DNA of 64,000 nucleotides from Gemmataceae bacterium. Its GTDB lineage: Bacteria > Planctomycetota > Planctomycetia > Gemmatales > Gemmataceae. The position numbers and the translations under genes were made by a program. Below, piece by piece: positions 1 to 8,887 of the stretch; the first letter of the stretch is position 1, and every line of letters starts with the position of its first letter. The notes below the pieces were generated by a model that saw nothing but the letters and a program-made list of their open reading frames with translations, was not told the origin of the DNA and ran no database searches. The stretch covers positions 1,887,111 through 1,951,110 of the forward strand of contig LR594584.1 of assembly GCA_901538445.1 (NCBI GenBank), written 5' to 3'.

Positions 1-2
1 CG

Positions 3-752
3 CTCGCGTACCCGGCCGAACTGAAGCCCGGGGCCGTCGAGGCGACCCTCGCCTCCGCCGCCCTCGCGGCGCTGCCCGACGACGCCGTCGGGATCGCCGC
101 CGCCACGCCCGACCCGGCCGACGGCTCGGTCCTCGTGGTCCTCCAGCGCCCCGTCCTCCTCGCGCTGCTCGCCGGCATCGTCGGCGAGACCCCGGCCGAG
201 CTCCCGCCGGACCGGGAGCTGACCGACGTCGAGGCGTCCCTCATCGAGTACCTGGCCCGCGAGTTGTTCCTCGACCCGCTCGAAAAGGCGTGGCCCGCGA
301 ACGACCCGCCCCGGCTCGCCCCCGGCGGAGCGGCCCCACCGCGGGCCGCTTGGGGCGCGGCGACGGGCGAGCCGATCCTCCTCATCAGCACCACGGTCAC
401 GACCCCGGTGGGCGACGCCCCGGTCCAGATCTTCGTGCCCCGCAAGGGCCGCTGGGAGCGACTCGCCGGACCGGGTGCCGCGCGGCAGCGGGCCGAGGCG
501 GCGGGGTCCGCGGACCAGCAGATCGCGGCCCTCGTGGAAGAAATGCCCGTCGTCCTCTCCGTGGTCCTCGGGACGGCCGACCTCAGCATGCACGACCTGA
601 CCGGCCTCGGCTCCGGCGACGTGGTCATCCTCCGACAGAAGGTGAGCCAGCCGCTCGACGGGCTGGTCGCGGGAAAACGGAAGTTCCGGGTCTGGCCGGG
701 GGCCGTCGGGACGCGGGCCGGCGTGCTCATCGACACCCGTGTGAAAGACTGA
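3..752 (+). CDS. fliM: Flagellar motor switch protein FliM (5' partial)
   Basis: The frame is open from the first complete codon at base 3, so the true start lies before the window; about 249 residues are visible. FliM is a C-ring component that binds phosphorylated CheY and sets rotation direction. The last 75 residues form a SpoA/FliN-like domain (VVLGTADLSMHDLTGLGSGD, then a K-F-R-V-W-P-G segment), and the stretch before it (RELTDVEASLIEYLARELF) matches the FliM middle domain. fliN starts 19 bp downstream and fliO overlaps fliN, which supports the call. A GTG at 135 is internal, because family-like sequence continues in frame upstream of it. Confidence 0.85.
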   Translation, partial: LAYPAELKPGAVEATLASAALAALPDDAVGIAAATPDPADGSVLVVLQRPVLLALLAGIVGETPAELPPDRELTDVEASLIEYLARELFLDPLEKAWPANDPPRLAPGGAAPPRAAWGAATGEPILLISTTVTTPVGDAPVQIFVPRKGRWERLAGPGAARQRAEAAGSADQQIAALVEEMPVVLSVVLGTADLSMHDLTGLGSGDVVILRQKVSQPLDGLVAGKRKFRVWPGAVGTRAGVLIDTRVKD

Positions 753-771
753 CCCCCAGAGACCGCCAGCG

Positions 772-1122
772 ATGTCTACCCCCGCAACCGAGGCCGAGCC
801 CCCCCAGGTGACCGCACGCCCCGCCGAGTTCCCGCGGCTCGACCCCCGCGGCGGCCCGGCCGCGGGTACCACGCTCGACTCCCTGCGGGACGTGCCGATC
901 ACCATCACCGCCGAACTCGGTCACGCGGTGCTCCAGATCGCCGACATCCTGAGGCTCGGCCCGGGGGCGGTGGTCGAGTTGGAAGAGGCGCTCGGCGAGC
1001 CGATCCAGTTGACCGTCCGCGGCGTCCCCTTCGCGTTGGGCGAGGTCGTCGTCGTGGACGACCACTTCGCGATCCGCATCAAGAAGCTGCTCCCGCCCCG
1101 GGCGGGGAGGGCCGAGTCGTGA
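772..1122 (+). CDS. fliN: Flagellar motor switch protein FliN
   Basis: The 116-residue protein has a variable, proline-rich N-terminus of about 40 residues followed by a complete SpoA domain (about 40-110). The core reads VPITITAELGHAVLQIADIL, then LGPGAVVELEEALGEPI and a V-V-V-D-D-H-F-A-I-R-I ending. FliN forms the bottom of the flagellar C-ring with FliM and docks export substrates. Length is normal for the family. Its stop overlaps the fliO start in a GTGA arrangement, which suggests translational coupling within a fliM-fliN-fliO operon. Confidence 0.93.
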   Translation: MSTPATEAEPPQVTARPAEFPRLDPRGGPAAGTTLDSLRDVPITITAELGHAVLQIADILRLGPGAVVELEEALGEPIQLTVRGVPFALGEVVVVDDHFAIRIKKLLPPRAGRAES

Positions 1123-1562
1123 CGCGCCCCGTGCTGCTCGGGCTCGCGGCGGCCGTCGGGGTGGCGCTCCTCGCGGGCGGCGCGGCGGCCCAGGCTCCCG
1201 CGGGGCTGGACTACGCGCCCCCGGCCCCGCCCCCGCCCCCCGACCCGGTGGCGCTCGTCGGGCGGCTGGTCGGGATGACGGCGGTGCTGCTCGCCCTGTG
1301 CGGGCTCGTGGCGTGGCTGGCCCGCCGGGCGAACCGGGGCGGACTCGCGAAGGGATCGGACAACGGGCGGATGGGACTCGTGGGGTCGCTGCCCCTGGGC
1401 GGGCGGTCCGCCGTCCACCTGATTCGTGTGGACGGGCAGACGGTGGCGGTGACGACGGACGCGACCGGGCTGCGGTCGCTCGTCATCCTGTCGGAGCCGT
1501 TCGGGGCCGCACTTGCCGAGGCGGCCCCGGGTGTTGTGGCCGGCGCGGGGCGGGCGGCGTGA
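1119..1562 (+). CDS. fliO: Flagellar biosynthesis protein FliO-like
   Basis: The 147-residue protein has a signal-like N-terminus (about 1-25), a proline-rich stretch with six consecutive prolines, one transmembrane segment (about 45-65, MTAVLLALCGLVAWL) and a small cytoplasmic domain (LVGSLPLGGRSAVHLIRVDG). That layout is typical of FliO, the assembly factor for the FliP/FliQ/FliR export gate. FliO sequences are poorly conserved, so the call rests on topology, the SLPLGGRSAVHLI motif and position after fliN. Its GTG start overlaps the fliN stop by 4 bp. It converges with flgE 12 bp away, leaving no room for a separate terminator. Confidence 0.8.
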   Translation: MTRPVLLGLAAAVGVALLAGGAAAQAPAGLDYAPPAPPPPPDPVALVGRLVGMTAVLLALCGLVAWLARRANRGGLAKGSDNGRMGLVGSLPLGGRSAVHLIRVDGQTVAVTTDATGLRSLVILSEPFGAALAEAAPGVVAGAGRAA

Positions 1563-1574
1563 CCGCACCGCCGG

Positions 1575-2828
1575 TCAGCGGATGATGGAACCGAGCTCGG
1601 CGAGGAGTTGGTTGGCGGTCGTGATCGTCTGGGCGTTCGCCTGGAACGTCCGCTGGGCGATGATGAGCTGCCCGAACTCGGTCGCGATGTCCACGTTCGA
1701 CCCCTCGATCGCGCCCCCCTGGAGCACGCCGCGGCCGCCCTGGCCGCCGGGGCCGATCAGCGCCTCGCCCGACGCCGGGCCGGCGACGTAGTAGTTGTTC
1801 CCGACGCGCAGCAACCCCGACTCGTTGTTGAACCCCGCGATCGCGAGCTGCGCCACCGGGGCGGTCCGCCCGTTGCTGAACAGGCCCGAGATGGTCCCGT
1901 CCCGCCCGATCTCGACGCTCTGGAGCGTCCCGGCCCCCACCCCGTCCTGGGTCACGGCGGTCGCGGTGGAGGCCCCGCCGAACTGCGTCAGGCCGGTGGC
2001 CTGACCCGGGGTGCCCAGGTTCAGCGTGATCGTTTGCGGTGCGGCCCCGGCGATGCCGGTGACGGCCACGCTCAGCGTGGCGGGTCCCACGAGGAGCCCG
2101 GACGAGTCGAACGTGATCGGCCCGCCGGTGACCGTCGCGGTCCCGCCGCTGATCGTGGCCGTCGCGTCGAAGGTGCCCACGGCGGTCTTCGTGAACGTGA
2201 CGGTCAGCGGGTGCGGGGCACTCAGGGTGTCGTACACCTGGATCGCCGACAGGGACGCCCCGCCGACCGGGAGGCTGCTGCTCAGGTTCCCCTGGAAGCT
2301 CACGTTCGTGGTCGGCAGCCCCGGGAGGCCCGAGCCGAACGGGATCCGGATGTTCTGGTTCCCGGACACCTGGAACCCGGGGGTGGTCGCCGACCCCTCG
2401 CCCAGGGTGCCGGTCCGCTGGACGAACGCCCCGGTGTTCGGGTCGATCAGGAACCCGTTGGCGTCCACGTTGAACGACCCGGCCCGCGAGTACACCTCGT
2501 TCTGCCCGTTGCTCAGCACGAAGAACCCCGAGCCCTGGATCGCCGCGTCGAGGGACCGCCCGGTCGGGGTCACCGTCCCCTGGGTGAACAGGCTGTTGAT
2601 CGCCCCCTGCGCGACGCCGAACCCGATCTGGGTCGGGTTGGTGCCACCCAGCCCGCCGCTCGGCGCGGACCCGCCGTTGATCGTCTGGTACAGGAGGTCC
2701 TTGAACCCGAGCTGCTGGGTCTTGTACCCCGACGTGTTCAGGTTCGCGAGGTTGTTGCCCGTCACGTCGAGCGACGCGGAGCTGACGTTCAGCCCGGTGA
2801 GCCCGGTGTACAGTGCGGTCAGGGACAT
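1575..2828 (-). CDS. flgE: Flagellar hook protein FlgE
   Basis: The protein has 417 residues from the ATG at 2828, which has AGGAG 7 nt upstream; an ATG eight codons further up is possible but less likely. The N-terminus (MSLTALYTGLTGLNVSSASL, then a GNNLANLNTSGYK motif) is the rod/hook axial signature. The middle holds the FlgE D1/D2 region, and the C-terminus (EGSNVDIATEFGQLIIAQRTF) is the matching heptad helix. FlgE polymerises into the hook under FlgD capping and FliK length control. It is the last gene of the motA-to-flgE block, directly after flgD and fliK. Confidence 0.93.
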   Translation of the reverse strand: MSLTALYTGLTGLNVSSASLDVTGNNLANLNTSGYKTQQLGFKDLLYQTINGGSAPSGGLGGTNPTQIGFGVAQGAINSLFTQGTVTPTGRSLDAAIQGSGFFVLSNGQNEVYSRAGSFNVDANGFLIDPNTGAFVQRTGTLGEGSATTPGFQVSGNQNIRIPFGSGLPGLPTTNVSFQGNLSSSLPVGGASLSAIQVYDTLSAPHPLTVTFTKTAVGTFDATATISGGTATVTGGPITFDSSGLLVGPATLSVAVTGIAGAAPQTITLNLGTPGQATGLTQFGGASTATAVTQDGVGAGTLQSVEIGRDGTISGLFSNGRTAPVAQLAIAGFNNESGLLRVGNNYYVAGPASGEALIGPGGQGGRGVLQGGAIEGSNVDIATEFGQLIIAQRTFQANAQTITTANQLLAELGSIIR

Positions 2829-2878
2829 GCGAGGACTCCTGGTGAAGAACACGGGTGCCGAACGAGCGGCCCGCGGGC

Positions 2879-3241
2879 TCAGCCGCGGACGGATAAAATC
2901 TGATCGAGGCCGACCTGGTTGCCGCCGATGTCGAGGACGTACTTCCCGTCCTGAACGGCCACGGACTCGACCGTGCCGGACGCGGCCGGGCCGCCCGCGG
3001 GCGGCGCGTACTCGACCTGCTTGCCGATCAGGCCGACGCCCTGGGTGAGTTGCTGGAGCTTGAGCACCTCCGAGAAGCTCGCGTTCAGGGTGGTGATGCC
3101 CTGGAGGGTGTTGAGCGACGTGATCTGCCCCAGGAAGTCGTCGCTGCTGACCGGGTTGAACGGGTCCTGGTTCTTGAGCTGGGTGACGAGGAGGGTCAGA
3201 AACTGGTTCTGGTCCACGCCGGAGATCGGACTGGTCGCCAT
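2879..3241 (-). CDS. flgD: Hook capping protein FlgD (short form)
   Basis: The start is the ATG at 3241 (MATSPISGVDQNQFLTLLV), with a GGAGG-type site (GCGGAGGGC) just upstream; the longer open frame would run into fliK. At 120 residues it contains the conserved FlgD N-terminal module (QFLTLLVTQLKNQDPFNPV and a QITSLNTLQGI helix) and a small beta-rich end (GKYVLDIGGNQV). It lacks most of the Ig/tudor-like C-terminal domain found in FlgD proteins of 220 residues or more. FlgD caps the growing hook and is lost after hook completion. It lies between fliK and flgE as in many flagellar operons. Confidence 0.9.
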   Translation of the reverse strand: MATSPISGVDQNQFLTLLVTQLKNQDPFNPVSSDDFLGQITSLNTLQGITTLNASFSEVLKLQQLTQGVGLIGKQVEYAPPAGGPAASGTVESVAVQDGKYVLDIGGNQVGLDQILSVRG

Positions 3242-3279
3242 CGCTTGCCCTCCGCCCTTGAAACCGAGAAACCCACGGG

Positions 3280-5163
3280 TTACGCCATCACATCGAGTCC
3301 GCCGGCGCTCCGGACGGTCGGTCCCGCCCGCCGAGCCGGTGCGGGCCGCGCCGGGCCGGTGCCCTCGGGGGCCGGTGGGAGCCACGGTGCGTCGTTCCGC
3401 CCGCCCCCGCCCGCGTCGGCCGCCACGTCGAACCGGTGGACGGTGATGCCGGCCGCGTCGAGCCGCTGGCGGAGTTCCGGCAACTGGCTCTCGATCATGC
3501 GGCGGACCGCGTCGTCGGCCACCACGACCTGGCCGCGGATCTCGTCGCCGGTCGCGACGAGGTGGACCTTCACCGGCCCCAGGTCGGGCGGGTCGAGGCG
3601 GATCCGGAACTCGACCTTCCCTTCGGCTTCGAGGGCCCGCCCGTGTGCCGCGATCGCTTCCGCGAGTTGGACGGCCGGGGCCGGCGGTGTGTGACCGACG
3701 GGGGCCGACTCGGCCCGCGGCGCAGCGGCCTCGACCGGGCCGGGAGCGGCCGCGCCCCCCGGGTGCAGGCCGGTCGGCGCGGGGCGGTCCGGTTCGTCTG
3801 TCGGGGGGAACAACACACTCGCGGTCGGTGCCAGCCGCTCGGCCGCACCCGCGCCGGTGACCGGGGGTGCGGTTCCAGCGCCCGAATCGGTCAGGAGCGC
3901 CGCGAACGGGGCCGGAGGTGCGGGCGGGGTCGCGAGCCGCGACGCGGTCCCGACGAGCGCGGCGAGCCGCTCCCCAGCCATGACCGGGCGGTCCCCCGAC
4001 GGCGCGTCCGAAATCGGAGTTGCGGGCGAGGCGGCCCGAAGACCGCCCACTTCTTGGACCGCCCGGACGGCCTCGCCGTCCCCCGGAACGGGCGCGGTCT
4101 TCGGCGTCAGGTCGGTGACCAACGGAGCCTGCGCCGGGATGATCGGTGAGCCCCGCACGGCGACCGCCGCAGCCGCGGCCGCGGTGGCGACACTCGGGAT
4201 CGGAACCGCGACCACTTGCGGCTCTGTCGCCTGCGGGATTGGCGCGACGGGGAATTGGGTGGTGCTCAGCGGCGCGGCTGCGGTGGGGGCGGGGCCGCGG
4301 GGGGCGACCGACCCGCGGTCCGCGGATTCGATCTGGGGCCCGGCGGGCACGACCGGGGCGGGTTGCGCCGGGAACTCGCCCCGGTTCACCGGGGGTGCGG
4401 TCGCAGAGAGGCCCGACAGGTCGCCGGCGAGGGCGGCGCTCGTCAGGAGGTCCGGCGAAAAGTTGAGCAGGCCCGCGGCGAGGTTCGAGGTCTGGATCGT
4501 TTGCCCGCGCCGGGCCGCGTCCTCAAACAGGGACGTGGCGAATGGCGAATCGAGTGCCGCCGGAGCGGGTGGGGTCTCCGAGGCCGCGCGGCCCGCCTCG
4601 GTCCCAGGGGCCGCAACCGGCCCTTCGCTCGCCTCCGGTGCCGGTGCCCCGGCCGGGGTGCCGCCCGCGGCGGGTGTCGTGTCAGGTGCCGCCGGGTCCG
4701 CGGTGACGCCCTCCAAACCCGCTGCACCCAGCCGTTGCGGAACTGTTTTCGAAGGCGTCGGCACTTCGCTCGCGTTCGTCGTGCCGACGAACGCGCCCGG
4801 CACACTCCGAAGCAGGCCCGGGGCCGCGCCGCTCCCGTTGCCACTGACCTGGGGAGCGGTGTCGAGCCGGGGAGCGACGAACAGCGCCGCGGCGAGGGCG
4901 GCCGACGTTGTCGGGCCGTCCTCGTCCCGGTCGCCGGCGTCGCCGTCGGGAAGCACCGGGGAGAGCGGTTCGCCGGTGAGTTGAGGAGGGGCCGTCGCAA
5001 CCGGTGGGGCGAGGCGGCTCGTCCCGTCGAGTGCGATTTGAAAGAGCGCCGCGAACGGGTTGCCCCCGGGTGCTACCCCCGGGGTCAGTTGGCCCGCGAC
5101 CGCGCCACCCTCGGGTCGGGCGGCGATCAGTTGCGGGTTCAGGGTTGCGATGCCGTTGGTCAT
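3280..5163 (-). CDS. fliK: Flagellar hook-length control protein FliK
   Basis: This 627-residue protein is mostly a low-complexity Ala/Pro/Thr/Gly-rich chain (about 1-500), as in molecular-ruler proteins. It ends in a compact Flg_hook domain (about 505-590) with the motif VEFRIRLDPPDLGPVKVHL followed by a V-V-A-D-D-A-V-R-R helix. FliK is secreted during hook assembly, measures the hook and switches export specificity from hook to filament substrates. Its ATG overlaps the stop of the upstream small gene (ATGA), and flgD follows 38 bp after its stop. Only the C-terminal domain is alignable between families; the rest evolves fast. Confidence 0.88.
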   Translation of the reverse strand: MTNGIATLNPQLIAARPEGGAVAGQLTPGVAPGGNPFAALFQIALDGTSRLAPPVATAPPQLTGEPLSPVLPDGDAGDRDEDGPTTSAALAAALFVAPRLDTAPQVSGNGSGAAPGLLRSVPGAFVGTTNASEVPTPSKTVPQRLGAAGLEGVTADPAAPDTTPAAGGTPAGAPAPEASEGPVAAPGTEAGRAASETPPAPAALDSPFATSLFEDAARRGQTIQTSNLAAGLLNFSPDLLTSAALAGDLSGLSATAPPVNRGEFPAQPAPVVPAGPQIESADRGSVAPRGPAPTAAAPLSTTQFPVAPIPQATEPQVVAVPIPSVATAAAAAAVAVRGSPIIPAQAPLVTDLTPKTAPVPGDGEAVRAVQEVGGLRAASPATPISDAPSGDRPVMAGERLAALVGTASRLATPPAPPAPFAALLTDSGAGTAPPVTGAGAAERLAPTASVLFPPTDEPDRPAPTGLHPGGAAAPGPVEAAAPRAESAPVGHTPPAPAVQLAEAIAAHGRALEAEGKVEFRIRLDPPDLGPVKVHLVATGDEIRGQVVVADDAVRRMIESQLPELRQRLDAAGITVHRFDVAADAGGGGRNDAPWLPPAPEGTGPARPAPARRAGPTVRSAGGLDVMA

Positions 5164-5495
5164 GTGGTCGGTGCGGTGCGCGTCTCGGCCCGCGATGGGA
5201 GTCCGTACGTTCGCCGGAGGCGTTGGTCCAGTTCCTCGGCAGTCAGTTCGTCGAGGCCCGCCGCCGTGCGGGCCAGCCAGTCATTCCCCTGGGTGAGTGC
5301 GCCCTGGATGAGGTCGCAGGTGCGATTCAGCTCCGCGCGTACCTGGGGGGGGAGTTCGCCCCCCTCTGACACCTGCCGCCGGAGATCGTCAACCCACGCG
5401 GCCAGCTCACCGAGCAGGTCCGCGGCGGCGTCCCCGGCCTCGAAGCGGTTGGCGATCTCGGTGACGAGGTCGGCGGTGGGGTTCAAAAGTTTCAC
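5160..5495 (-). CDS. Small protein of unknown function in the fliK operon
   Basis: The frame is translationally coupled to fliK: its TGA and the fliK ATG share ATGA. The protein-like part starts near the GTG at 5495 (VKLLNPTADLVTEIANRFEA) and is mainly helical and acidic, 111 residues. The frame is open up to a GTG at 5678 that overlaps the preceding gene's stop, but the extra 61 residues look non-coding and their DNA is less GC-rich, so the shorter form is preferred; no clear Shine-Dalgarno decides it. A flagellar export chaperone or FlhB/FliK-associated protein is conceivable from position only; no family is recognised. Confidence 0.5.
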   Translation of the reverse strand: MKLLNPTADLVTEIANRFEAGDAAADLLGELAAWVDDLRRQVSEGGELPPQVRAELNRTCDLIQGALTQGNDWLARTAAGLDELTAEELDQRLRRTYGLPSRAETRTAPTT

Positions 5496-5674
5496 GGCAG
5501 TTGCCAGTGCATCGGCACCGCGGGTTGGCGGTCGCCCGGTTGAGGCCGCACCGCGGCCCCCCTGACTGAAACATACCCGGACCGAAACCCTCCATCCTTC
5601 GTAGCACGAGAATGGACAAATGGGACAGGGATAATTTGGCAGAAGGCGCGGAATAATCCGAACACACCGGTCGG

Positions 5675-6352
5675 TCACTTCTGCTTCGGACGGGCGCGGA
5701 GTTGTGCGAGTTGCGCCTCAAGCTCCTGACCCGACCGGATCAGCGACAGTTGAACCGTCGCGGCCTCGGCGAAGAACTCGTCCTGCTCGGCCAGTTCGGC
5801 GGCCTCGCGGTACGCGACCTGGGCCTCGCCGATCCGCCCCAGTCGGCGGAGGCAACTGGCGGCCATGTAGCGGGCGAACACGCGGTCCTCGCGCGGCAAC
5901 TGCCCTGGGTCCTGAAGCAGCTGCCCGAACACCGTGAGGGCCGCGTCGAAATCGTTGTCGCGGAACAGGTTCATCGCGCGGCGGAGCGCGTCGATGGGCT
6001 TCGTCCCCTCGGGCCAGTCGGTCTTGTTCTTCTGTGCCGGGAGGGGGACGGGCGTCACCGGGCGTGCCGGGGGCTGCTGTGCCGCTTCCAGGCGTTTGAG
6101 GGCCGCCATCAGGTCGGCCCGGAGCTTCTGGCGCTCCTGGGTGAGCGCCTCGTCGGTCGCCGCCTTGCGGTCGGCCGCGAGGGCCGCGGCGTCGGCCTTC
6201 AACCTCTTCTCCTGTCCGGAGAGGCCCAGCGGCGGGAAGCTACCGGGCCGCGCGACCGGGTCGATCGGCGGGGCCTGCGCGGCGGCGCACACACCGAGCG
6301 CGGGTGCCAGGATGAAGCCAAGGGCAAGGCGTCGCCACGGCTCGACCGACAT
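5675..6352 (-). CDS. Secreted TPR-like protein after motB
   Basis: The protein has 225 residues from the ATG at 6352; a longer open frame starts at 6412. Residues 1-28 are a signal peptide (hydrophobic LALGFILAPALGVCAAAQA). A coiled-coil region rich in K/A/D/E follows (about 50-95), then a proline hinge. From about 120 come TPR-like helices (ALTVFGQLLQDPGQLPREDR, then FARYMAASCLRRLGRIGEAQ). It would act in the periplasm. It lies 73 bp after motB in the motA-motB block. Position invites the idea that it supplies the cell-wall anchoring missing from MotB, but nothing in its sequence proves this. Confidence 0.65.
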   Translation of the reverse strand: MSVEPWRRLALGFILAPALGVCAAAQAPPIDPVARPGSFPPLGLSGQEKRLKADAAALAADRKAATDEALTQERQKLRADLMAALKRLEAAQQPPARPVTPVPLPAQKNKTDWPEGTKPIDALRRAMNLFRDNDFDAALTVFGQLLQDPGQLPREDRVFARYMAASCLRRLGRIGEAQVAYREAAELAEQDEFFAEAATVQLSLIRSGQELEAQLAQLRARPKQK

Positions 6353-6425
6353 GTGTTCACCCCTGTGCACTCGCGGACGGACCGCTATACGGCCCCCGCG
6401 CCCGGCGTGCAAGTTCGGTTCCCGC

Positions 6426-6986
6426 TCACTGGGCCAGCAGGTCCTGTGCGATCTGCGCCCAGTTGATGTCGGCGTTGATGGCGGAGAGCAAGAGGTCCTG
6501 GTAGATTCCCTTGTTCTGGGGCGGGATCCCGCCCAACAGCTCAGTGTACAGTTGCTTCGCGAGCTCCTGAACCGCGATTTCCTCCGGGGTCCGCCCTTTC
6601 GCCTGCTTCGCGAGTGTGACGGCGTTCTCGCGGCACCGCTGGGCCTGCTCCCGCCAGTACCTGGCCCGCTTGTCGTCGCCCTGGATCCAGTCGCAGACGC
6701 TCTTGGTCGCCGGGCTCGGCTCCCCGGGGGCGTCGTGCGACTGCCGGCCCCGGCCCATGGCGGTGGCCTGCTCCTTCGGCGTCGAGCCGTAGGTCATCGC
6801 GTCGAGCGCCGCCCCGGTCTGGATGGGCTTCTTGGACACCCCGGACGGGTCCACGAAGTAGTTCGCCACGGACTGTCGCACCTTCGAGTCCTGCGCCCCG
6901 ATCCACATGACCAGGAAGAACGCCATCATCGCGGTCACGAAGTCCGCGTAGGCCACCTTCCACGACCCGCCGCTGTGCCCGGCCAT
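6426..6986 (-). CDS. motB: Flagellar stator protein MotB, without OmpA-like domain
   Basis: The N-terminus carries the MotB signature [20 protein letters not shown]; Asp15 corresponds to the proton-binding Asp32 of E. coli MotB. One transmembrane helix (about 11-32) and a plug-like segment follow. The protein then ends after 186 residues with helical, charged sequence. The roughly 120-residue OmpA-like peptidoglycan-binding domain with its NxxLSxxRA-type motif is absent, and the next downstream frame encodes an unrelated TPR-like protein. It follows motA by 19 bp. MotB normally anchors the MotA5B2 stator to the cell wall, so anchoring here must be different, shared or absent. Confidence 0.88.
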   Translation of the reverse strand: MAGHSGGSWKVAYADFVTAMMAFFLVMWIGAQDSKVRQSVANYFVDPSGVSKKPIQTGAALDAMTYGSTPKEQATAMGRGRQSHDAPGEPSPATKSVCDWIQGDDKRARYWREQAQRCRENAVTLAKQAKGRTPEEIAVQELAKQLYTELLGGIPPQNKGIYQDLLLSAINADINWAQIAQDLLAQ

Positions 6987-7005
6987 GCCGCCCCCCGTTG
7001 CTCGG

Positions 7006-7851
7006 TCACCCGAACAGTTGCTTGAGTTCGCTCTGCGTGGGCCGGCAGTCGGTGCCGATGACCCGCCGCGCCCGGGTGATCACGTCCTTGGGACTCGCCC
7101 CGTCGTTGATGGCGGTGACCGCGACTGCGACGGAGCGGAGGAACAGCATCTCCTCGTCCCCGAGGGCCTCCATCCGGCCCGCGAGGGGGGCGAAGAACCC
7201 GTAGGCCATCAGGATGCCGAGGAACGTGCCCACCAGGGCGGCCCCGACCTTGTACCCGATCTCGTCCACGGGGCCGCCGATCGCCTGCATGGTGACCACG
7301 ATCCCGAGGACCGCGGCCACGATCCCGAACCCGGGCAGCGCGTCCGCGACCTTCGTCATCGCCGTCACCGCCGCGTGGTGCTCCCGTTCGATCACCCGGA
7401 CCTCCTCGTCGAGCCACTGCGTGAGTTGTTCGGTCTCGACCGTCCCGTCGATGATGAGGGCCAGCGCGTCGCAGACGAAGTCGCGGGCGTGGTGGTTCGT
7501 GTAGATCCGCGGGTACTGCTTGAACAGCATGCTCTCTTCCGGCCGGGTGACGATCGCGTCCAGGGCCAGGAGCCCCTCCTGGCGGACCAGCCGGGCGATC
7601 GCGTACAGCAGCCCGAACAGCTCCAGGCACGTCGGCTTCCCGTACGGCGAGCCTTTGACCGTCTGGAGCAGCCCGCGGAACAGGTCCTTCAACACCTTCT
7701 TCGGGGACATGACGATCAGCGCGCCGAGCGACGCCCCGCCGATGGTCACGAACTCCGACAGGTGGATCAGCGAGCCCACGCTCCCGCCGGCCATGCTGAA
7801 CCCGGTGAGGACGGCACCGAGGACGATGATCGCGCCGACGATGACAACCAC
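7006..7851 (-). CDS. motA: Flagellar stator protein MotA
   Basis: Starting at GTG 7851 ([20 protein letters not shown]) gives 281 residues, the normal MotA size; the much longer open frame upstream is not protein-like. Four membrane segments are present. The conserved [16 protein letters not shown] holds the proline equivalent to Pro173, and [20 protein letters not shown] the one equivalent to Pro222. The cytoplasmic loop has [10 protein letters not shown], which carries the torque-generating charged residues, with Asp in place of the usual Glu98. MotA forms the ion-driven stator with MotB, 19 bp downstream. About 220 bp separate it from a divergent HEAT-repeat gene, and this gap should hold the operon promoter. 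Confidence 0.92.
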   Translation of the reverse strand: MVVIVGAIIVLGAVLTGFSMAGGSVGSLIHLSEFVTIGGASLGALIVMSPKKVLKDLFRGLLQTVKGSPYGKPTCLELFGLLYAIARLVRQEGLLALDAIVTRPEESMLFKQYPRIYTNHHARDFVCDALALIIDGTVETEQLTQWLDEEVRVIEREHHAAVTAMTKVADALPGFGIVAAVLGIVVTMQAIGGPVDEIGYKVGAALVGTFLGILMAYGFFAPLAGRMEALGDEEMLFLRSVAVAVTAINDGASPKDVITRARRVIGTDCRPTQSELKQLFG

Positions 7852-8075
7852 CGGTTCACCCGCCGCCAGAGGTAAGTGGGCGTGCCTCGACCTGGGGTAT
7901 GATCGAAGCGGACCGGAGATTATTTGCCCGGCGGAGCCCGCGGGCCGGAGGGGTTGTGCGGGGCCGACCGACTTTGCGAGCGGCCCCGGGCGATTCCCCG
8001 GGCCGGCCGGTGCGGCCCGCGAACCCCTGAGCGGCCCGAGCCGATGATGAGGGGGCCGCACCCCGGAGAGCACCG

Positions 8076-8879
8076 ATGACGCGCGTACTCGTTGCCGTGG
8101 CCGCCCTCGCAGCCGGTCTCCACGCCCCGGCGGCACGGTCCGACGAGATCGACGACCGCCTCGCGCGGCAGCTCTCGGGCGTGGTCCGCGACCCGCGGCT
8201 GTCGGTCGGCCAGCGGGTCGCTGCGGCCAAGACCCTCGGGAAGCTCGGGCCGCGGGCGGCCGCGGCCGTGCCCGACCTGGTGGTGGTCCTCGAGCGGGTG
8301 CGGGGGGCGGTGTCGGAACCGGTCCAGGAGGCCGTCGTGGAGGCGCTCGGGCAGATCGGCGCGCCGGCCCGGGGCACCCTGCCGGTCCTCGCCCGCGCGT
8401 CCGCCCGGAGCCTCGACATCGACCAGGCGATCAAGCGCTCGACCGAGCGGATCTTGACCGCCTCGGACGACCAGGACGTGGACGCGCTGACCGAGCAACT
8501 GGGGAGCCGCGACGCGAGCGTGAGGTTGCGCGCGGTGAAGGCGCTCGCCTCGCTCGGGCCGGCGGCAAAGGTCGCGGCCCCGGCGGTGGCCGCGGTCCTG
8601 GGCGACCCGGACCCGGACGTCCGCCGCGGGGCCATTGTCGCGCTGCGGCTGATGCTGCCGGCGGCCCGGCCGACCGAGGCCGTGCTCCGGGCCATCGCCG
8701 TCGATTTGGCCGACCCGGACCCGGGGTTCCGCTTACTCGCGGCCCGCGTCCTGGGGCGGTTCGGGCTGGCGGCCGCAGTTGTTACCCCCGACCTCGAAGC
8801 GCTGAGGAACGACCCGGACCCGGACGTGCGGCGGGCGGTCGCCGACGCGCTCGTCCGGGTCGGGGCCGCCGCGCCGTGA
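8076..8879 (+). CDS. Exported HEAT-repeat protein
   Basis: The 267-residue protein has a signal peptide (about 1-22, VLVAVAALAAGLHAPAARS) and then at least five HEAT/PBS-lyase-type repeats. Examples are VRLRAVKALASLGPAAKVAA, a D-P-D-P-D-V-R-R-G-A unit and a second D-P-D-P-D-V-R-R-A-V unit. Such repeats form helical scaffolds for protein-protein contacts, here presumably in the periplasm. It is transcribed away from motA and converges on flgL with only 8 bp between stops. It sits inside the flagellar locus, so a flagellar scaffold role is possible but unproven; planctomycetes carry many exported HEAT proteins. Confidence 0.7.
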   Translation: MTRVLVAVAALAAGLHAPAARSDEIDDRLARQLSGVVRDPRLSVGQRVAAAKTLGKLGPRAAAAVPDLVVVLERVRGAVSEPVQEAVVEALGQIGAPARGTLPVLARASARSLDIDQAIKRSTERILTASDDQDVDALTEQLGSRDASVRLRAVKALASLGPAAKVAAPAVAAVLGDPDPDVRRGAIVALRLMLPAARPTEAVLRAIAVDLADPDPGFRLLAARVLGRFGLAAAVVTPDLEALRNDPDPDVRRAVADALVRVGAAAP

Positions 8880-8887
8880 GGGCGGGC

